From the NCBI GenBank assembly GCA_003559855.1, contig PWJZ01000111.1, forward strand, positions 1 through 39,808: a stretch of DNA of 39,808 bases, read 5' to 3'. Positions within the stretch are counted from its first letter, which is position 1. Each line of letters opens with the position of its first letter. The DNA is from Bacteroidales bacterium (GTDB lineage: Bacteria > Bacteroidota > Bacteroidia > Bacteroidales > UBA7960). Of this stretch, positions 17,337 to 26,413 are shown in pieces. The translations under genes and the position numbers were made by a program. The notes under the pieces are model-generated. The model made no database searches. It saw only the letters and a list, made by a program, of their open reading frames with translations, and was not told where the DNA came from.

Positions 17337-19679
17337 TTAAAAAGAAAAATTATAGGTAACCGCGGGTATAATACCGAACATGTATATTTTATATGCCTGT
17401 GTTTCATAAGGGTTTTCGTCTTTTTGTCTGAAATAATATGAAAATACGTTTTTATGGTGATAAGCGTTATAAACCGAAATATTCCATTTTCCCTGCCAGG
17501 TTCTGTCGGGACTTGTTCTGGTATTGATCGTCAAAGACAGGTCAAGCCGGTGGTAATCAGGTAATCTTTCGGCGTTTCGTTCCGAATATACGGGTAATAT
17601 CATACCGCCGTATTCAAATCTGCCTGTCGGCATGGTTATTGGCCTGCCGGTATTATATACCCAGTTTGCCGCAATGTTGAAGCGATCGCTTAGTTTGTAG
17701 GACAACACTATTGCGAGGTCATGCGGGCGGTCATATGGCGCTGGATATGGATTTCCGTCGTTTATGGCGGGTATCTTCCTTCTTGTTTTTGACCAGGTAT
17801 AACTTAGCCATCCCGTAAAATCGCCTTTGGATTTATTGACCATAAACTCAACCCCGTATGACCATGCTTTGCCCGTTCTTAACTCTCCCTCTAATTGAGG
17901 GTTTAATATTAATACGGCATGTTCGCGGAAATCTATCTGGTTTGCCATATTCTTGTAATAAACCTCAACAGAGCTTTCAAGCATGTTATCCATGAAATTT
18001 CTGAAATAGCCGGCTGTCCATTGGTCGGCAATTTGAGGTTTAACATTGGGGCTGCTTGGAAACCATATGTCAAGAGGAGTAGCTGAAGTAGAATTGGTCG
18101 CCTGGTGAAGATACTGGCGGGTACGATTATAACTCGCCTTGATGCTTTGACGCGAGTCAATACGGTATACAACACCTATGCGCGGCTCAAAACCATGGTG
18201 ATTATGAAATATTTCCCCTGAAGAGTACTCGGTTGTGTCAATTACCTGGTAATCTTCATCGAAGGAATAAACAGTTCCTTTGCCTGTGTTTTGAAACAGA
18301 GAATAACGCAGCCCGTATTCAATTGTGAGGTTTGTTGATAAGAGTTGCTCATTTGATGCATATAATGCGTGATGTAAGACATTATTGTCAGGTATTTTAT
18401 AATCGGATAGAGCCGAGTCGTTAAATTTTCCTTTTACATGACCCGGATCTATAGAGTTGTATGATGAGTGCAGGCCAAAACTGACAGTGTTCTCAGGATT
18501 GGGATACCAGGTAAAATCACCTTTCAAGGTAATGTCGCTGATATTTGAAACCCAGTCTATAGAATAAATATCTTCATTATATATCATATTATAATCGTAA
18601 TTGCTGTATACAAAAGTAAAATTTGAGAACAGCCTGCTGTTAAATATATGATTCCAGCGCATTGTGGTTGTGGCATTTCCCCATTCAAAACCGAAGATGT
18701 CATCAAACCTGAACACGTCTCTGCCAAAATAGCCCGATACAAATATCCTGTTTTTATCACTGAATCTGTAATTGGCTTTGGCATTAATATCATAAAAATA
18801 GAGCCGGTTTTTTCGTATAGTGGTATCTGTTGAAAATGGGAGGAATAGATCAGCATAGGTACGTCTTCCCGACACTATGAAGCTGCTGATATTTTGTTGT
18901 ATCGGACCCTCCAATGTCAGCCTGCTTGAAATGCTGCCTATACCACCCGTGCCGCTATATTCCTTGTTGTTGCCTTCTTTCATGCGTATGTCAAGAACGG
19001 ATGATAATCTCCCTCCATACCGGGCAGGAATGCCGCCTTTATATAACTGAAGGTCTTTAATGGCATCAGAATTGAAAACCGAGAAAAAGCCCAGAAGATG
19101 TGAAGCATTGAAAACGGTAGCTTCGTCAAGTAATACCATATTTTGATCCTGACCACCTCCCCTGACAAAAAACCCTGTGCTTCCCTCTGTTGCCCATGAT
19201 ACACCGGGCAGCAAAAATAATGTTTTTAAAATATCAACCTCACCCATGAAGGCAGGAAGTGACCTGACAACGTCCATCTGTAATTGAGAGAGGCTCATGC
19301 GTACATCTGAAATCCGGCGATCAGCCTTATCATCGGTAATGACAACCTCATCAAGAAAAGTGTCTTCACGCTCCAGGTCAAAATTGATCGTCTTGTCCGA
19401 ATCCAGCTCTACATTACGATATTTGGTTTTATAACCGATGTGGGATATTTCCAGCCGGTAGGAGCCTTCCGGGAGGCTGATGCTGTAAAACCCGTAATGG
19501 TTGGTGATAGTACCTGTTGACATGTCACTTATATATACGGCAGCACCAAAAAGATCCTCCCCGCTGGCAAAATCACGAATATGACCGTTCAGTGTGTGCC
19601 TCGTATCTGATCCTGCAGAAACAACAGCAGCAGTGAAAGAAATAGCAATAAATGAAATAACCCTGTGTATGTTAAACAT
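17337..19679 (-). CDS. TonB-dependent outer-membrane receptor with carboxypeptidase-regulatory-like N-terminal domain
   Basis: 780 residues from the ATG at 19679. The frame extends to 19820, but 19679 gives a normal signal peptide (MFNIHRVISFIAISFTAAVV) and a -7 promoter match lies in the extension. The order is a carboxypeptidase-regulatory-like domain (about 28-110, LNGHIRDFASGEDLFGAAVY), a TonB plug (about 125-235, including GFFVRGGGQDQNMVLLDEA and LYKGGIPARYGGRLSSVLDI), and a 22-strand type barrel to the end (FGIIPAVTYNFSF, terminal Phe). It imports an unknown ligand across the outer membrane using TonB/ExbBD energy. The downstream DUF4249 lipoprotein is its likely partner. Confidence 0.92.
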   Translation of the reverse strand: MFNIHRVISFIAISFTAAVVSAGSDTRHTLNGHIRDFASGEDLFGAAVYISDMSTGTITNHYGFYSISLPEGSYRLEISHIGYKTKYRNVELDSDKTINFDLEREDTFLDEVVITDDKADRRISDVRMSLSQLQMDVVRSLPAFMGEVDILKTLFLLPGVSWATEGSTGFFVRGGGQDQNMVLLDEATVFNASHLLGFFSVFNSDAIKDLQLYKGGIPARYGGRLSSVLDIRMKEGNNKEYSGTGGIGSISSRLTLEGPIQQNISSFIVSGRRTYADLFLPFSTDTTIRKNRLYFYDINAKANYRFSDKNRIFVSGYFGRDVFRFDDIFGFEWGNATTTMRWNHIFNSRLFSNFTFVYSNYDYNMIYNEDIYSIDWVSNISDITLKGDFTWYPNPENTVSFGLHSSYNSIDPGHVKGKFNDSALSDYKIPDNNVLHHALYASNEQLLSTNLTIEYGLRYSLFQNTGKGTVYSFDEDYQVIDTTEYSSGEIFHNHHGFEPRIGVVYRIDSRQSIKASYNRTRQYLHQATNSTSATPLDIWFPSSPNVKPQIADQWTAGYFRNFMDNMLESSVEVYYKNMANQIDFREHAVLILNPQLEGELRTGKAWSYGVEFMVNKSKGDFTGWLSYTWSKTRRKIPAINDGNPYPAPYDRPHDLAIVLSYKLSDRFNIAANWVYNTGRPITMPTGRFEYGGMILPVYSERNAERLPDYHRLDLSLTINTRTSPDRTWQGKWNISVYNAYHHKNVFSYYFRQKDENPYETQAYKIYMFGIIPAVTYNFSF

Positions 19680-20143
19680 GCCGCTTTTGATTGATAAGAT
19701 AACAAAAACGCAGAATAAAAGGAAACTTTTCAAACGCTTCACAAAGTTAAAAGAAGTAAAAAAACCCATGCCCGTAAAGTGTGTTAATTTGTCTAAAAAT
19801 GCTGATCCATGAAGATTCACTTTCGGATATTTTCTTTTTGGAACCGGTGCGAATAAAATATTGCAATAAACCGGTAAAAAAACGATAATTAGTTAAAAAA
19901 GTTGTTAATCAATAATATTAAGAATTTTACCATAATAATGTTTAAAAATAATTTGTAACAAACATAAAACATAATCAGCTGTTTACCAGCTTATAACGCG
20001 TTGCAGGTTATTCGCTTATTTCCTGATTTTTTTAAAATGCTAAAATAATATGTAAATCACTGAATTATTACCATTCTTTTTTCTATACTTTAGCATATCA
20101 TGGCAATAAAAAGCTTTTACATTAAAATCAAAAACAAATATTT
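19680..20143. other. Divergent intergenic region between the TonB receptor and the SiaB-like gene
   Basis: 464 bp, A/T-rich. The minus-side -7 match is listed separately. On the plus side TACTTTAG (20086-20093) is one base off the -7 consensus, with no -33 partner. I see no RNA gene or repeat. Confidence 0.4.
19742..19749 (-). promoter_or_regulatory. -7 element upstream of the TonB receptor
   Basis: On the minus strand this reads TAACTTTG, a full TAnnTTTG match about 63 nt before the 19679 start codon. No good -33 box is seen. Confidence 0.35.
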
Positions 20144-20731
20144 ATGAAACTCACAGTCGGATTTATTAAGTCGGTGTTAAACATTTACGATGAAATGCAT
20201 GAGAATGGGATATCCATTGTTTATTTGGGTGGTTTTCATCACCAGATTACGAAGATGTTTGCTCGTATGGCGGAAGACGATATGGGCAGGATGGACGAAC
20301 AAAAATCAACTATACGTAAGGTATATTCGGTAATGGTAGAGACATTGCAGAATATAACCAAACACTCTGACGAGATAATTGATAAGTTTCACATCGGTAA
20401 GGGTCTTTTTATGATTGGAAAAAAAGACGACATTTATTATGTAATTACTGCCAATAAGGTTACAACTCAAAAGAAGAAATACCTTGAAGAAACCATTAAG
20501 CAGGTTAACAGTGCCAACCGTGATGAGCTTAAGATGATGTTCAGACAACAGATCACCGAGGGATGCGTAACTGAAAAGGGAGGCGCGGGCCTGGGCCTTA
20601 TTGAAGTTGCCAAAAGAACCAGAAATAAACTTGTTTACCAGTTTCTGCCGTTAGATGATAAAAATGAGTTTTTTATTCTTAAGGCTGAGATAAATTCTAA
20701 AAAAATAAACAACAAAAATATGTTGGTTTGA
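20144..20731 (+). CDS. SiaB-family (DUF6272) GHKL-type protein kinase
   Basis: 195 residues. The fold signs are those of the SiaB/DUF6272 family, a GHKL ATPase-like Ser/Thr kinase. VYSVMVETLQNITKHS is the N-box-like helix with Glu/Asn, and EKGGAGLGLIEVAKR is the glycine-rich ATP lid. In Pseudomonas SiaB phosphorylates the partner SiaC (DUF1987) and the SiaA phosphatase reverses it, controlling c-di-GMP output. Here neither partner is in the window; the next gene is recG, 56 nt downstream on the same strand. Target and role are inferred from the family only. Confidence 0.8.
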   Translation: MKLTVGFIKSVLNIYDEMHENGISIVYLGGFHHQITKMFARMAEDDMGRMDEQKSTIRKVYSVMVETLQNITKHSDEIIDKFHIGKGLFMIGKKDDIYYVITANKVTTQKKKYLEETIKQVNSANRDELKMMFRQQITEGCVTEKGGAGLGLIEVAKRTRNKLVYQFLPLDDKNEFFILKAEINSKKINNKNMLV

Positions 20732-20741
20732 TTTTTTATAA

Positions 20742-20787
20742 ATTTCATTTTCACCGGGAAAATTATTTTAAATAATTTTACGGGGAA
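20742..20787 (+). repeat. Inverted repeat directly before the recG start codon
   Basis: AAAATTATTT (20759-20768) and AAATAATTTT (20770-20779) form a perfect inner palindrome, extended outward by TTTCACC and GGGGAAA (imperfect). The folded arm ends right at the recG ATG (20788). No T-tract follows, so it is not a standard terminator. It could influence recG translation or coupling with the upstream gene. Confidence 0.5.
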
Positions 20788-22893
20788 ATGGCAAATAATT
20801 TTTTAAACACATCCGTAAATTATCTGAAAGGCGTTGGTCCGGAACGCGGGGATCTTTTAAAGAAGGAGTTGGCTGTTAACACGTTGGAAGATCTTCTTTC
20901 GTTATATCCATATCGTTATATTGACAGGAGTCGTTTTTATAAGGTGCGTGAGATTATTGCCGGCGAGGCATACGTTCAGTTAAAGGGTTATTTTTCAAAT
21001 ATATGTTTACACGGGAAGAAACGAGTAACGCGTATGACAGCCGTTTTCTCCGATGATACCGGCAGCATTGAGTTGGTTTGGTTCAGGGGCTTTAAGTGGT
21101 TGAAAGACGCTTTTAAGCCCGGTATCGAATATATTATTTTTGGAAAGCCTGCCTGGTATGGAAATAAGATAAACATAGCACATCCTGAAGTTGAAACGGC
21201 AGACAACGGTCATGCGGGTCAAAGACCTGCGATGCAGCCTGTGTACAGTTCAACGGAAAAGCTCAAAAACAAAGGCCTTGGGAGCAAAGGGATCAACAAG
21301 CTGATAAAAACTTTAATCGAAGACCCGAGGCTGAAAATTGAGGAAAACCTTCCTTCTGCCATCAGGGATGTTTTAAAGCTGATGGACAGGCACAGCGCAG
21401 TTGTCAATATACATTTTCCTGAAAATAACTATCTGCTGCAGCGTGCCAGGGCAAGAATGAAGTTTGAAGAGTTGTTTTTCATTCAGTTGAATTTGTTAAG
21501 ATTGAAAAAGCTGAGAACTGAAAAAGCACAGAGTGTTGTTTTCGAAAAGGTCGGGTCATTTTTCAACCGTTATTACAACGAGGTTCTTGATTTTGAGCAT
21601 ACAAATGCACAAAAAAGAGTTATCAGGCAGATACGCCATGATGTTAAGACTGGTAAGCAGATGAACCGTTTGCTGCAGGGTGATGTAGGAAGCGGCAAAA
21701 CAGTGGTTGCGCTTATGTCAATGCTGCTTGCAATTGACAATGGTTACCAGGCTTGTCTTATGGCGCCGACCGAGATTTTATCGCAGCAGCACTATGCAAC
21801 GATAACAAGATACCTGGAAAAAATTGGCGTTAAAGTGGGGTTGTTGAAAGGCTCAACAAAAACCAGTGAGAGGGACAATATTTTAAAGGATCTGAAAAGC
21901 GGAGAACTGCAGTTTTTAATCGGTACTCACGCACTTATCGAAGATAGGGTGCAGTTCAGGAACCTTGGTTTTGTTGTTATTGATGAGCAGCATCGTTTTG
22001 GGGTGGCACAGCGTGCCAAATTATGGTATAAAAACCGTGTTTCACCTCATGTATTGGTTATGACAGCCACACCTATTCCGCGTACCCTTGCAATGACAGT
22101 CTATGGTGATCTGGATGTGTCAGTGATTGATGAATTACCCCCGGGAAGAAAAACAGTCAAAACAGTTCACCAATACGATACCAACCGTTTGAAAGTGTTC
22201 GGCTTTATGCGCCAACAAATTCGTAAAGGCAGGCAGATATACGTCGTATATCCGCTGATAGAAGAATCGGAAAAGCTTGATCTTAAAGACCTGAAAGATG
22301 GATATGAAAGCATAGTAAGAGCATTTCCCCTGCCGGAATATCGAGTAAGCATTGTTCATGGTAAAATGAAACCGGCTGATAAAAATTATGAGATGGAGCG
22401 TTTTATCAGGCGTGAAACCCAGATAATGGTGTCAACAACGGTAATAGAAGTAGGCGTTGATATACCAAATGCTTCGGTTATGGTGGTAGAGAATGCCGAA
22501 CGCTTTGGTCTGTCACAATTGCACCAATTGAGAGGTCGTGTGGGACGAGGCGCCGAACAATCATACTGTATACTGATGACCGGCAATAAGCTGACAAATG
22601 AAGCAAAACAGCGCATCAGAACAATGGTTGAAACAAACGACGGATTCAAAATTGCCGAAACAGACCTTAAACTTAGAGGACCCGGCGATATAGAGGGAAC
22701 AAAACAAAGCGGAATACTCGAATTGAAAATTGCCGATATAATCAAAGATGAAAAAATACTTAAAGCAGCAAGAGATTTTGCCGTTAAAATAACAGAGGAA
22801 GATCCCGGGCTGGAAAAACCCGAAAACTACCCCTTGCGAAAAAGATATGAAGAACTTTATCTTACCAAAAGGTCATGGGGAAGAATTAGTTGA
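20788..22893 (+). CDS. recG: ATP-dependent DNA helicase RecG
   Basis: 701 residues, full length. The N-terminal wedge/OB domain (about 1-250) begins with LKGVGPERGDLLKKEL, a HhH-like segment typical of RecG. The helicase core has Walker A GDVGSGKTVVA (about 297-307), the DEQH box (about 399-402, VVIDEQHRFG), TATPIPRTLAM, ATTVIEVGVDIPNA-type motif V (STTVIEVGVDIPNA) and QLRGRVGRG (motif VI). It remodels stalled replication forks and Holliday junctions in the cytoplasm. It follows the SiaB-like gene by 56 nt, and uvrC, another repair gene, lies 1.3 kb downstream. Confidence 0.96.
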   Translation: MANNFLNTSVNYLKGVGPERGDLLKKELAVNTLEDLLSLYPYRYIDRSRFYKVREIIAGEAYVQLKGYFSNICLHGKKRVTRMTAVFSDDTGSIELVWFRGFKWLKDAFKPGIEYIIFGKPAWYGNKINIAHPEVETADNGHAGQRPAMQPVYSSTEKLKNKGLGSKGINKLIKTLIEDPRLKIEENLPSAIRDVLKLMDRHSAVVNIHFPENNYLLQRARARMKFEELFFIQLNLLRLKKLRTEKAQSVVFEKVGSFFNRYYNEVLDFEHTNAQKRVIRQIRHDVKTGKQMNRLLQGDVGSGKTVVALMSMLLAIDNGYQACLMAPTEILSQQHYATITRYLEKIGVKVGLLKGSTKTSERDNILKDLKSGELQFLIGTHALIEDRVQFRNLGFVVIDEQHRFGVAQRAKLWYKNRVSPHVLVMTATPIPRTLAMTVYGDLDVSVIDELPPGRKTVKTVHQYDTNRLKVFGFMRQQIRKGRQIYVVYPLIEESEKLDLKDLKDGYESIVRAFPLPEYRVSIVHGKMKPADKNYEMERFIRRETQIMVSTTVIEVGVDIPNASVMVVENAERFGLSQLHQLRGRVGRGAEQSYCILMTGNKLTNEAKQRIRTMVETNDGFKIAETDLKLRGPGDIEGTKQSGILELKIADIIKDEKILKAARDFAVKITEEDPGLEKPENYPLRKRYEELYLTKRSWGRIS

Positions 22894-23171
22894 ATTCAGT
22901 AAATGTGACCCTGATCTGCTAATCCTTTTAAAAAGATTATCAACTTAGTGAATATAACGGAGCAATCTCACGGGCAAGGAGAGTTAACAGTATTCCCTTT
23001 ATACGGGAAACGAACGGAATGATAAGGCATGAGGTCTGCATGGAATCAAAAATGATAATGCAAACATTAACGGATATATGTAATTAAAGATCAAGACTTT
23101 AAATAAATTTTATTCCTGCCAACTGGCCTGTTTTATAAACATGGGATATTCAGCGGGTGTTTAATATCGGT

Positions 23172-23205
23172 TTTGGCAGAAAACCCTTAAAATTATGTAT
23201 TTTTG
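23172..23205 (+). promoter_or_regulatory. Promoter upstream of the lipoprotein-uvrC unit
   Basis: TTTG (23172-23175), a 22-nt spacer and TATTTTTG (23198-23205). It implies a 5' leader of about 430 nt that contains both tiny ORF/hairpin units. Confidence 0.5.
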
Positions 23206-23374
23206 TTTTTTGCCGGAGGTTGTATTTCAAGATCTTTTGGCAGTGAAGGTGAAAAATCCGGTTTGATATGTTAAATCAAATAACAAAAATGGTTTTCGTC
23301 TTGAAAAAGTGATAATAATTAAGCTGCAGTAAAGCTTCGTTTTTTGTTTAATTTTTCAGGAATGATAAAAAAAG

Positions 23375-23433
23375 ATGAGACCCTTATTCACCAATATCTT
23401 CAAAAATATATAAACAGAGTCTGAGGGTTCTAT
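23375..23433 (+). promoter_or_regulatory. Leader hairpin with tiny ORF MRPLFTNIFKNI (copy A)
   Basis: A 12-codon ORF (23375-23413, stop TAA) lies in the leader. Its first 12 bases ATGAGACCCTTA pair with TGAGGGTTCTAT (23422-23433): 11 of 12 positions pair if G-U is allowed, with an A-C mismatch at position 4, the same place as in copy B. The start codon itself is inside the stem. Confidence 0.5.
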
Positions 23434-23509
23434 GGGTTAAGAACTTACAATGTTAATTTCAGTAAATATATAAATCAGAAATCGAAAGTTTAACTTACAT
23501 TTTATACAA

Positions 23510-23569
23510 ATGAAACCCTCATTCACTGAACGTTCATAAAAGCAGATGTATAAAGCATGAGGGTTCCAT
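23510..23569 (+). promoter_or_regulatory. Leader hairpin with tiny ORF MKPSFTERS (copy B)
   Basis: A 9-codon ORF (23510-23539, stop TAA). Its first 13 bases ATGAAACCCTCAT pair with ATGAGGGTTCCAT (23557-23569) at 12 of 13 positions, with the single A-C mismatch at position 4. It begins 135 bp after copy A and 138 bp before the real start codon at 23648. No T-tract follows, so it is not a standard terminator. Confidence 0.55.
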
Positions 23570-23647
23570 CGGGTCAAAAAATTAAAACCGCAAATATTAA
23601 TTAATATACTTTATTAAAAATCAATACGTTAAATACATTTTATACAG

Positions 23648-24136
23648 ATGAAAACAGGTTTTGGATTTTTTTTAGCTGTAATATTATTGGTAACATCAAT
23701 TACTGTTTCATGCGACAGGAAGATCAATTTGCGTGACCGTACAGCTGTTGCATATGTTACCGATCATTTCAGCCATTCGTATTATGCTGATTATCTTACT
23801 CTTGTGGATGTTGAAATTGTTGACGAACGTGTTATTTACGAGAGTGCATATGAAATGGAGGTGCATACCTTACAGCTGCTGACGGCCGTTGATATTAAAG
23901 AAAGCTATGTGGTCGGGAATTTCAGGTTCGGTAATTTTCTGGAGATTGACGAATCGTGGAGCATCGAAATGCAAAGGAGAATAAATAATGCTGAAAGCGA
24001 AGAGGAGATTGAACAGATAAAAGAAACCTATTCGCAATATACATTTGAAAAGGGGTTTCAAAAAATCCGGGCAAGTCTCGATTTAACATGGAATGAAACG
24101 GAAGGCAGATGGATGGTTTTAAATATGCGGTTGTAG
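23648..24136 (+). CDS. Small lipoprotein of unknown function
   Basis: 162 residues. The signal peptide ends in a lipobox-like TVSC (Cys22), so it is probably lipid-anchored. The mature part is mixed alpha/beta with a central charged helix (MQRRINNAESEEEIEQIKETYSQY, about 108-131) and a C-terminal LTWNETEGRWMVLNMRL, the kind of strand ending seen in small nuclear-transport-factor-2-like or DUF4878-type lipoproteins. That comparison is weak. It lies 54 nt before uvrC on the same strand. Its leader carries the duplicated hairpin/tiny-ORF units. Confidence 0.7.
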   Translation: MKTGFGFFLAVILLVTSITVSCDRKINLRDRTAVAYVTDHFSHSYYADYLTLVDVEIVDERVIYESAYEMEVHTLQLLTAVDIKESYVVGNFRFGNFLEIDESWSIEMQRRINNAESEEEIEQIKETYSQYTFEKGFQKIRASLDLTWNETEGRWMVLNMRL

Positions 24137-24190
24137 CAGGTAAACGGATATTCTTAAGGTCTGCATAATCAGTCAATAGTTTTCAATATC

Positions 24191-26005
24191 ATGTCAGATT
24201 CTGTCTATAAGCATAATATCATGACGCGGGTTCAAAGCTTGCCCGGCAAAACAGGTGTTTACCAGTTTTTTGATGATTTGGGAAAGATTATTTATGTCGG
24301 AAAGGCAAAGAACCTGCGTAAAAGGGTATTGTCTTACTTCGGCTCCGATACCGGCACTAAAAGTGGCAAGCAGTATGTTATGGTAAAAAAAATTGCCGGC
24401 ATTGAAACTATTGTTGTTGAGTCGGAGCTGGATGCCTTATTGCTTGAGAATAATCTTATAAAGAAGTATCAGCCGCGTTATAACGTAATGTTGAAAGACG
24501 ACAAGACCTTTCCCTGGATATGCATAAAAAATGAACCCTTTCCGCGCATCTTTCCAACACGCAATGTTGTCAGGGACGGATCAAAATATTACGGCCCTTA
24601 TGCATCGGTAAGAATGATGAATTCTTTGCTGGAGCTGGTCAGGCAACTTTTTCAATACAGAACGTGCAGGTTGAAGCTGACACACGAAAACATAAAAAGT
24701 GGCAAATTCAAAGTATGTCTTGAATACCACTTGGGCAACTGTAAAGGACCATGCGAAGGACACCAGCCGGAAGATGAATACAATGGTATGCTGAAGCAAG
24801 TCGAAGAAATCATAAAGGGCAATCTTTCAACAGTTATAAAGCAATTAAAAAGTCTGATGAAGGAGTATTCCAAAGCACTTGAGTTTGAAAAAGCCCAGGC
24901 TGTCAAAGAAAAAATAGAATTGCTGGAAAATTACCAGGGCAGATCAACGGTTGTAAATCCGAAAATAAACAATGTCGATGTTTTTACCGTCGTTTCAGAT
25001 GACGATAACGGATATGTGAATTTTCTTAAGGTTGTAAATGGTGCCATAGTGCAATCACATACCCTTGAACTTAATAAAAAGCTTGAAGAATCGGATAAGG
25101 AGCTTCTCGAACTTGGCATCGGTGAATTAAGGCCCCGGTTTCAAAGCAATTCAAAAGAAATATTGGTGCCCTTTCTCCCTGAATTTGATATTGAAGGCGT
25201 AAAATTTTCAGTTCCAAGGAGGGGAGATAAAAAAAAGTTGCTGGAGCTTTCCGGGCGCAACGTAAAATATTTTCGCCTTGAAAGGAAGAAGCATAAAGAA
25301 TTGGCAGATCCTCAACGTCATACCCGAAGGTTGCTTAACAAGATGAAGTCGGATCTTAATTTACCTGGGTTGCCCGAACATATTGAGTGTTTTGATAACA
25401 GCAATATTTTCGGGAAATACCCGGTTGCAGCCATGGTAGTATTCAGAAATGCTAAACCCAGCAGGAAAGAATACAGGCTTTATAATATCAGGACCGTGGA
25501 TACACCCGATGATTATGCGTCGATGGAAGAAGTGGTTTACAGAAGGTATAAAAGATTGGTTGATGAAAAACAACCTATGCCTCAATTGATAGTTGTTGAT
25601 GGCGGCAAGGGGCAGCTTTCTTCTGCCGTCAGGGCTCTGGAAAAATTAAACCTGCCGGAAAAAATCCCGGTTATCGGAATAGCAAAAAGACTGGAAGAGA
25701 TTTACAGGGCCGGTGATAATGTGCCTCTTTTTCTTGACAAGAAGTCGGAGACCTTGAAAGTTATTCAGTATCTGCGCGACGAGGCTCACCGTTTCGGTAT
25801 TGCACACCACCGCAAAAGAAGGGAAAAAGGAAGCCTTATGTCGGAACTTTATAATATAAAAGGCATAGGAGAAAAGACCTCTGAAACCTTATTGAACCAT
25901 TTCAAATCTGTTAAAAGACTCAAAGAAGCCAGCTTCGGTGAGCTTATAACAGTGCTTGGCCCGGCAAAAGCACGGATCATAAAAGATTTTTTTCAAAACA
26001 AATAA
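24191..26005 (+). CDS. uvrC: Excinuclease ABC subunit C
   Basis: 604 residues, full length. The N-terminal GIY-YIG nuclease domain (about 15-95) has GVYQFFDDLGKIIYVGKAKN with its Tyr and Arg/Glu partners and makes the 3' incision. The UvrB-binding UVR motif is near 218-245 (YSKALEFEKAQAVKEKIELL). The RNase H-like 5' nuclease domain holds catalytic Asp in FDNSN (about 402) and in VVDGG (about 468). A C-terminal tandem helix-hairpin-helix (IKGIGEKTSETLLNHF, about 555-604) binds DNA. It acts with UvrAB in nucleotide excision repair. It is probably co-transcribed with the lipoprotein gene just upstream. Confidence 0.96.
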   Translation: MSDSVYKHNIMTRVQSLPGKTGVYQFFDDLGKIIYVGKAKNLRKRVLSYFGSDTGTKSGKQYVMVKKIAGIETIVVESELDALLLENNLIKKYQPRYNVMLKDDKTFPWICIKNEPFPRIFPTRNVVRDGSKYYGPYASVRMMNSLLELVRQLFQYRTCRLKLTHENIKSGKFKVCLEYHLGNCKGPCEGHQPEDEYNGMLKQVEEIIKGNLSTVIKQLKSLMKEYSKALEFEKAQAVKEKIELLENYQGRSTVVNPKINNVDVFTVVSDDDNGYVNFLKVVNGAIVQSHTLELNKKLEESDKELLELGIGELRPRFQSNSKEILVPFLPEFDIEGVKFSVPRRGDKKKLLELSGRNVKYFRLERKKHKELADPQRHTRRLLNKMKSDLNLPGLPEHIECFDNSNIFGKYPVAAMVVFRNAKPSRKEYRLYNIRTVDTPDDYASMEEVVYRRYKRLVDEKQPMPQLIVVDGGKGQLSSAVRALEKLNLPEKIPVIGIAKRLEEIYRAGDNVPLFLDKKSETLKVIQYLRDEAHRFGIAHHRKRREKGSLMSELYNIKGIGEKTSETLLNHFKSVKRLKEASFGELITVLGPAKARIIKDFFQNK

Positions 26006-26018
26006 ATAGCTGAATCCG

Positions 26019-26050
26019 GCTGAAATAAACAAAACTATTTTATTTTCAGC
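26019..26050. terminator. Possible bidirectional terminator between uvrC and the SOR-like gene
   Basis: GCTGAAATAAA (26019-26029) and TTATTTTCAGC (26040-26050) form an imperfect stem between two convergent genes. Its right arm overlaps the last codons of the minus-strand gene. U-tracts are short. Confidence 0.35.
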
Positions 26051-26379
26051 TCACCTGATCTCGAACCTATCCTGCTGCAATCAGCCCTGACTTCAACAAT
26101 ATCGCCTTCTTTCAGCCCCGGAAGATCAACCTTTATATCATGCGAATCAGAAGAATTCTGACTTGTAAATTCCAGCACCCTGAACTCTTCATCATTAATG
26201 TTAATCGTTACCGACTCGACATAATGCCGCTCTACATTTCTAACACTGTGGTCAATGTGAATTTTAAGTATTTCCCTTTCGTTATCCTTCTCATACTTCA
26301 ATGTTACTTCGCGAGGTGAATGAGCAAAAAGAAAAACAGGAAAAATACAAAAAGCAATCAAAGCAATTAATTCTCTCAT
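26035..26379 (-). CDS. Secreted superoxide-reductase-like (SORL/SoxZ-like Ig fold) protein
   Basis: 114 residues with a signal peptide cleaved near FLFA-HSP (residue 19/20). The mature domain resembles a superoxide reductase/desulfoferrodoxin-type Ig fold. H44-SVRNVE-R-H52-YVESVTI recalls the HPMEEEHYIEWIEL segment, and GDIVEVRADC101SRI recalls the C-terminal AYCNLHG ligand loop. Cys101 is kept, but the following iron-ligand His is Ile104, and the spacing of the first two His is 8 instead of 6. A SOR reaction is therefore doubtful; a metal- or sulfur-binding role or a structural fold is possible. SoxZ is another candidate relative. It follows the small membrane protein gene by 34 nt in one operon. 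Confidence 0.6.
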   Translation of the reverse strand: MRELIALIAFCIFPVFLFAHSPREVTLKYEKDNEREILKIHIDHSVRNVERHYVESVTININDEEFRVLEFTSQNSSDSHDIKVDLPGLKEGDIVEVRADCSRIGSRSGELKIK

Positions 26380-26413
26380 TTTTTGTAAAATTGTAATTTG
26401 TTATTTTAATTGT

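Larger units (their letters stand above)
22894..23647. other. Long leader/intergenic region before the small lipoprotein gene
   Basis: 754 bp without a conventional gene. It holds a fragment like the dispersed GCAATCTCACG repeat (GAGCAATCTCACGGG near 22961), a promoter match (23172-23205), and two tandem units of about 135-138 bp. Each unit starts with a tiny ORF folded into a hairpin (listed separately). The 19-bp context ACATTTTATACARATGAAA occurs both at the second tiny ORF and at the real start codon at 23648, showing the units were duplicated together with the start region. Confidence 0.6.
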
